From positions 1-10,669 of the forward strand of contig JBBAEA010000117.1 in assembly GCA_041656175.1 (NCBI GenBank): 10,669 nt of DNA. The letters run 5' to 3'. Positions 7,429 to 10,669 of this stretch are shown one piece after another. Source of the stretch: JBBAEA01 sp041656175 (GTDB lineage: Bacteria; Myxococcota_A; Bradymonadia; UBA4248). A program made the position numbers and the translations under genes. The first letter of the stretch is position 1. Each line of letters begins with the position of its first letter. The notes beneath the pieces are model-generated. The model had not been told where the DNA came from and searched no databases. It was given only the letters and a program-made list of their open reading frames with translations.

Positions 7429-7432
7429 CCTC
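7429..7432 (-). promoter_or_regulatory. Ribosome-binding site deciding the FIST start
   Basis: GAGG on the minus strand lies six bases before ATG 7422, which favours this start over the upstream TTG at 7458. Confidence 0.6.
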
Positions 7433-7480
7433 GCAAAGGGTAGGGTAAGGATGCTCAACGCCCACTTCTGCCTAATTTAT

Positions 7481-7509
7481 GTTATAGTCACGCGTATTGC
7501 AATTGTGAA
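7481..7509 (-). promoter_or_regulatory. Sigma70-type promoter of the FIST operon
   Basis: On the minus strand, -35 TTCACA (7504-7509) and -10 TATAAC (7481-7486) each match consensus at five of six bases with an ideal 17-bp spacer. Transcription would begin near 7474, leaving a leader of about 50 bases before ATG 7422. Confidence 0.7.
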
Positions 7510-7557
7510 GAAAAAATAGCTTTTACGCTGCGCAATTCAAAGAAAACAAAAAGAAAG

Positions 7558-7618
7558 AGAGCTTTGCACGGGGGGGAAACCCTTTTCTTTGTGCCAAAGA
7601 AAAGATGTTTCCCCCCGT
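7558..7618 (+). repeat. Long inverted repeat with AGAGCTTTGCACGGGGGGG edge, copy 1
   Basis: The outer arms ACGGGGGGGAAAC (7568-7580) and GTTTCCCCCCGT (7607-7618) pair with one unpaired G. Inside, CTTTTCTTTG (7582-7591) pairs perfectly with CAAAGAAAAG (7595-7604) over a three-base loop. The 19-base left edge (7558-7576) occurs again exactly at 10635-10653. It lies upstream of the FIST promoter, between divergent transcription units. Confidence 0.7.
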
Positions 7619-7810
7619 ACCCCCCTTCCCCAAAGAAAGCACTCTTTTAAGCGCTTTTCGAATAAAATGTCATTTAATCTCCACCCTGGCTTATTTAATT
7701 AGCATTATTAACTTATGCTTCTCTACAAAATGTCTCATTTTGTTTAAAACTGTATCGGATTTGTAAAATTAAATTCACAATTTCTAGCCGCGCAAAGGTC
7801 TCAAAAACAC
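7619..7810. other. AT-rich intergenic stretch
   Basis: No gene is seen. The only clear structure is a perfect 8-bp hairpin ACAAAATG-TCT-CATTTTGT (7725-7743). It lacks a proper T run, so I do not call it a terminator. Confidence 0.4.
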
Positions 7811-8077
7811 CTTTTCTTTGCAATCTTGAGCCTAGTTCTAGAAAATAAGAAGAAAAAAAAGAAAACAAAAAGAAAACAAAAATACGCTTTTCTTTGCAAT
7901 TTTGATGCGGATTCTAGAAAGCAAGGAGCGAAGCGAAGGAACGACCTCAGGGTCGTGACTGAGCTGAGAGGGCCGCTGACGACGAAGACGCGCAAAATGG
8001 CAAAAAAAAAAGGTCGTGACTGCGCTGAGCGAGGGCCGACGACGACGAAATAGGCCAAAATTGCAAAGAAAAAACGG
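7811..8077. repeat. Mosaic of direct and inverted repeats
   Basis: CTTTTCTTTGCAAT occurs at 7811-7824 and 7887-7900. Both copies are followed by related sequence that includes TTCTAGAAA. The second copy is matched by an inverted copy at about 8055-8077 (CCAAAATTGCAAAGAAAAAA), so the segment 7885-8077 has inverted ends. Inside lie two direct copies of GGTCGTGACTGMGCTGAG... (7951-7986 and 8012-8049) separated by an A tract, and a perfect ACGACC-TCAG-GGTCGT hairpin (7941-7956). The inverted ends suggest a small mobile or amplified element, but no coding capacity is present. Confidence 0.55.
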
Positions 8078-8124
8078 GTTTGGGGCGCCAGAGTTTTCTT
8101 TCATACACGTATTTGGGGGAAGTT

Positions 8125-8278
8125 TTTGGGGGTAGCCCAAGACCCCGCGCGGAAATTTGCAAAAGATGCATCATTTTCGCTGGCTCGGCGAATAGCCGAG
8201 ACAGCGAAAATGATTTTGCAGCTTTTAGCAAATTCACGCGTGAGGCTTGGGCGTAGGGGGCGAAAGCCCCCACAAAAG
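8125..8278 (+). repeat. Palindromic dispersed repeat, copy C, with inserted long hairpin
   Basis: This copy starts with GGGGGTAG and ends with GCGTAGGGGGC-GAAA-GCCCCCACAAAAG (8251-8277), matching the two ends of copies A and B. In place of their short central hairpin it holds one of about 118 nt. Stems in order outside to inside: GCCCAAG/CTTGGGC (8135-8141/8246-8252), CGCG/CGCG (8146-8149/8237-8240), AATTTGCAAAAG with CTTTTAGCAAATT (8154-8165/8222-8234, one bulge), and a 19-bp stem with one mismatch (8171-8189/8195-8213) closed by a GAATA loop. The terminal hairpin has a GAAA tetraloop. It precedes the promoter of the metallophosphoesterase lipoprotein. Confidence 0.7.
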
Positions 8279-8381
8279 AATAATTATTTACATTGATGCG
8301 TTTTAGCGAACTGCAAAGCGATTCACGTATGGAAGGATTGGGTGCTTTAACATTAAATAAACGCAAATATTGTTTTAGTAC

Positions 8382-8410
8382 TTCACAAGGGGGGCTAAAG
8401 TCTTTATACT
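8382..8410 (+). promoter_or_regulatory. Sigma70-type promoter of the metallophosphoesterase lipoprotein gene
   Basis: -35 TTCACA (8382-8387), a 17-bp spacer and -10 TATACT (8405-8410) each match consensus at five of six bases. The -35 and spacing are the same as in the FIST promoter. The leader to ATG 8499 would be about 80 bases. Confidence 0.6.
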
Positions 8411-8498
8411 AAAAGCGGATGAGGTCGAGTGTTTCAGCCACTTTTTGACGCATCGAAGTATATATGTGGTGGATGCACATACAACTGTGGGGTTTATA

Positions 8499-10634
8499 AT
8501 GACGCACCGCGCTGTAATGACAGTCTTTATTTTGCTAGCTTTTAGTTTACTTTCGTGTGCCGAATCTCAGAGTTCAGACCCTAACCCGATAGTCGATGAA
8601 GAGTGCCAAGACAGCGAGAGTCCGCGTTGTGACTCTGAAACTAGTTACAAGCGATGTGTACTTAAAAAATATACGACCGTTCATTGCATAGAAGGGCAAA
8701 TATGTGAAAACGGGGCGTGCAGGCTTCCTATGCCAAAGCCTGCGTGTGGCGCAAGTGACTTGGCGAGCTGTAGTGATGCGCTAACCATAAAGTACTGTAA
8801 CGACGGGGTTTGGGCTTGGAAGCGCTGCGAGGATGAGGAGTATTGCGAGGGTGGACGCTGTGTGAAAGAAGTGGTGGAGCCGATTTGTGCGCAAGGGGAG
8901 CGAAGTTGTTTGGGAAGCAAGGTTTTGCAAAACTGCGTCGATGGGGAGTGGAGAGTGGAGGTTTGTAGCGAAGGGGAGGTCTGCGAGGATGGCGGCTGCG
9001 TAAAGAGCGACCTCATTGAGTATGTTGATGGTGTATGGGTTTTGCCATTGAGCCGCAAACCCTACACAAGCCTACAAATGACCCATGTGCCCACAGTGAC
9101 CGAGGAGGCTCTAAGCGGCATTTTGAATGGTGTTTTTAATGTTACACATTTTAGGCATTTTAAGGGCTACGGGCTTGGAATGCGAGTAGAGGCTGGTGAG
9201 CCATGGCAACTTAAGGAGACCTTGGCGGGTGCAAACTCACCGCCTTTCGCAAGGCGCGGCACCAGTTTAGCCTACTTTTGGCAGTTTGCTGATCCACAAA
9301 TCAGTGATGTGCAAAGCCCCTCGCGCATGGAAGGCACCTACATGACGAACTTCGTCGTGGCGAGCGCTTATCGTCCACAAGGGCACCTTTCCACGCATAT
9401 TTTAGACGTTCATATTCAGACTGCGATGCGGATTTCTGATCTGAGCACGCGCCCCTTCGACTTTGTGCTCTGCTCAGGGGACATCGCCGATAGTTCACAA
9501 AAAAACGAGCTCGAGTGGATAGCGACCCTTATTGGTGGCGGCGTCCTAAACCCAGACTCTGGTATCAAAGACGACCCCATCCCTGGGCCTAACAATGATT
9601 TTGCCGACCCCTACTATGCCAAAGGCATTGGAAACATCCCTTACTACCTCGCGCTTGGTAATCACGACATTTTGTACATGGGTTTTGCACCGATCAACGA
9701 TGAAATCCAAGAAGCTGCTACAGGTAACAGAGTTGTTGACCTCTTTTCCTTTGTAAACGCTTTTTTGGGCTCTCATGAAAACCGCGATAGTTACCGAAAC
9801 GGCTACCGCGACGCTTCTAGGGTTGATGCCCCAGTAGTCGCTGTTGGTGAAACACCAGCGGACAGCAATCGCATGTTGTTGGGGAAGGTTGGAGCCTTGA
9901 AGGTTTTCATGAATCTGCCTGGTGAGCCCAAAAACCACGGTCTTGACCCTGAACTTGTCGAGCGAGGTTGGGGTTATTTTGCTGTTTATCCTATCCCGGG
10001 CAAACCGATCAAACTAATCACCCTAGACACCAATTCTGGCAATTTTTCGGAAGCGCAAATGGATCGAGAGCAGTTCGAGTGGTTTAAGGCCGAAATCGAA
10101 AAGGCGCGTCGCGCCAACGAGCTCATCATTGTTCACTCTCATCATAGCTCTAAAAACTTAGGAGGAGACGTCAAGGGAGCCGAATTTACTGCGGCAATGA
10201 CTAGTTATTCTGGAATAATATTGCATCTTGTTGGACACGGACACGGCAGTTATTCGCGCTTGATTACAAACTACGAAAATAAAGGCTACTGGGAGCTCAT
10301 GGCCTCATCCACCATCGACTTCCCCTCCCAAACTCGTATCATCGAATTAGTGCATGAAGGTGATGGCATCATCTCGACCTACGTTACCAACCTCGATGCC
10401 AACGCAGCCCCCGACAGTCAGGTTGATGAGTCGCGACTCTGGAGTGCCGCGCGTCGCTACTTCAGTTTCAAGGGCGATGCAATCAAAAAATGGAATGATG
10501 AAAAGCCACACCGCAATATGATCATTCGAAGCAAGGTCGACAAAGCCATTGCTGACAATCTCGACAAATTCCAATGGCACGGCACGATCGATTCCATTGA
10601 GACGCTAGAAAAATTTAGCGTACCTCATGAATAA
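8499..10634 (+). CDS. Lipoprotein with three six-cysteine modules and a calcineurin-like metallophosphoesterase domain
   Basis: The 711-residue product has a lipoprotein signal (MTHRAVMT, hydrophobic core, lipobox LLSC with Cys20), so it should be exported and lipid-anchored. Residues 36-167 hold three tandem modules with nearly identical spacing, C-x7-C-x8-C-x9-C-x5-C-x4-C (the third has x6 first). Residues about 255-640 are a metallophosphoesterase: DPQ (Asp265, Gln267), GDIAD (327-331), GNHD (387-390), VHSHHS (His546-549) and GHGH (His580, His582). The blocks VQSPSRME and SSQKNELEW resemble what I recall of the PPA1498-type family (TIGR03767). The usual DxH first motif is DxQ. ATG 8499 is chosen because it gives a compact signal peptide and has GGGG six bases upstream. 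The frame is open to TTG 8445, which has no Shine-Dalgarno sequence. Hydrolysis of a phosphoester outside the cytoplasm is inferred, and the substrate is unknown. Confidence 0.92.
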   Translation: MTHRAVMTVFILLAFSLLSCAESQSSDPNPIVDEECQDSESPRCDSETSYKRCVLKKYTTVHCIEGQICENGACRLPMPKPACGASDLASCSDALTIKYCNDGVWAWKRCEDEEYCEGGRCVKEVVEPICAQGERSCLGSKVLQNCVDGEWRVEVCSEGEVCEDGGCVKSDLIEYVDGVWVLPLSRKPYTSLQMTHVPTVTEEALSGILNGVFNVTHFRHFKGYGLGMRVEAGEPWQLKETLAGANSPPFARRGTSLAYFWQFADPQISDVQSPSRMEGTYMTNFVVASAYRPQGHLSTHILDVHIQTAMRISDLSTRPFDFVLCSGDIADSSQKNELEWIATLIGGGVLNPDSGIKDDPIPGPNNDFADPYYAKGIGNIPYYLALGNHDILYMGFAPINDEIQEAATGNRVVDLFSFVNAFLGSHENRDSYRNGYRDASRVDAPVVAVGETPADSNRMLLGKVGALKVFMNLPGEPKNHGLDPELVERGWGYFAVYPIPGKPIKLITLDTNSGNFSEAQMDREQFEWFKAEIEKARRANELIIVHSHHSSKNLGGDVKGAEFTAAMTSYSGIILHLVGHGHGSYSRLITNYENKGYWELMASSTIDFPSQTRIIELVHEGDGIISTYVTNLDANAAPDSQVDESRLWSAARRYFSFKGDAIKKWNDEKPHRNMIIRSKVDKAIADNLDKFQWHGTIDSIETLEKFSVPHE

Positions 10635-10669
10635 AGAGCTTTGCACGGGGGGGGGGGGGGGAGGCCTCT
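10635..10669 (+). repeat. Repeat edge, copy 2, running into a 15-G tract (partial)
   Basis: AGAGCTTTGCACGGGGGGG (10635-10653) repeats the 19 bases at 7558-7576 exactly, starting directly at the stop codon of the lipoprotein gene. Here the G run extends to 15 (10647-10661) and the window ends before any second arm. It may act as part of the gene's terminator. The length of the G tract may be a sequencing or assembly error. Confidence 0.6.

Noticed and set aside
7811..8077. Possible CRISPR array from repeated units
   Set aside because: There are only two copies of each unit with unequal spacing and imperfect matches, and no cas gene is nearby.
7801..8366. Several frames in the repeat block, rich in Phe/Leu/Ser or Lys
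   Set aside because: They derive from A-rich tracts and repeated hairpins, and no start site or conserved composition is seen.

Overview
The window looks like chromosomal DNA from a Gram-negative, moderate-GC bacterium, most likely a deltaproteobacterial or Myxococcota/Bradymonadia-type organism. This is inference. It rests on two cysteine-rich outer lipoproteins, one of them a long FG-GAP/VCBS propeller protein with the C-terminal 'IWNQHAYSITNVRDDG' type segment and a CARDB-like domain that I associate with those lineages, plus a stand-alone FIST protein. No species can be named from the sequence.

Layout. At 2-112 lies the 3' end of an IS30-family transposase whose insertion point cuts into an opposing lipoprotein gene (start near 244). 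From about 300 to 1060 there is no convincing gene, only structured and repeat-like DNA. A 936-residue cysteine-rich FG-GAP lipoprotein runs leftward (3920-1110), with a clear terminator at 1060-1084 and a good ribosome-binding site. A 251-residue membrane-anchored TPR-like protein runs rightward (4494-5249). A tRNA-Gly(CCC) sits at 5661-5733 with its own promoter (5599-5627) and terminator (5754-5795). A two-gene leftward operon (7422-5972) encodes a FIST-domain sensor protein and a 91-residue protein with a zinc-finger-like CxxC...CxxH pattern, behind a good promoter at 7481-7509. After about 900 bp of repeat-rich intergenic DNA, a 711-residue lipoprotein (8499-10634) carries three tandem six-cysteine modules followed by a calcineurin-like metallophosphoesterase domain.

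The most unusual feature is the intergenic DNA. At least three copies (about 911-1012, 4085-4183 inverted, 8125-8278) share an architecture of GGGTAG, a G+C hairpin, then GCGTAGGGGG, a terminal hairpin and CCCCC..CACAAAA. One copy carries an inserted long imperfect hairpin of about 118 nt. A second repeat type begins with AGAGCTTTGCACGGGGGGG and occurs at 7558 and again at the very end of the window (10635), where it runs into a 15-G tract. A further mosaic of direct and inverted repeats lies at 7811-8077. These look like mobile or amplifying palindromic elements, but no transposase that could move them is visible here.

Functionally the window reads as a set of independent units rather than one pathway. 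The two lipoproteins are predicted to be exported, and share a related six-cysteine module. The FIST operon is probably a small cytoplasmic sensing unit. No gene symbol is recognised with confidence for any protein.
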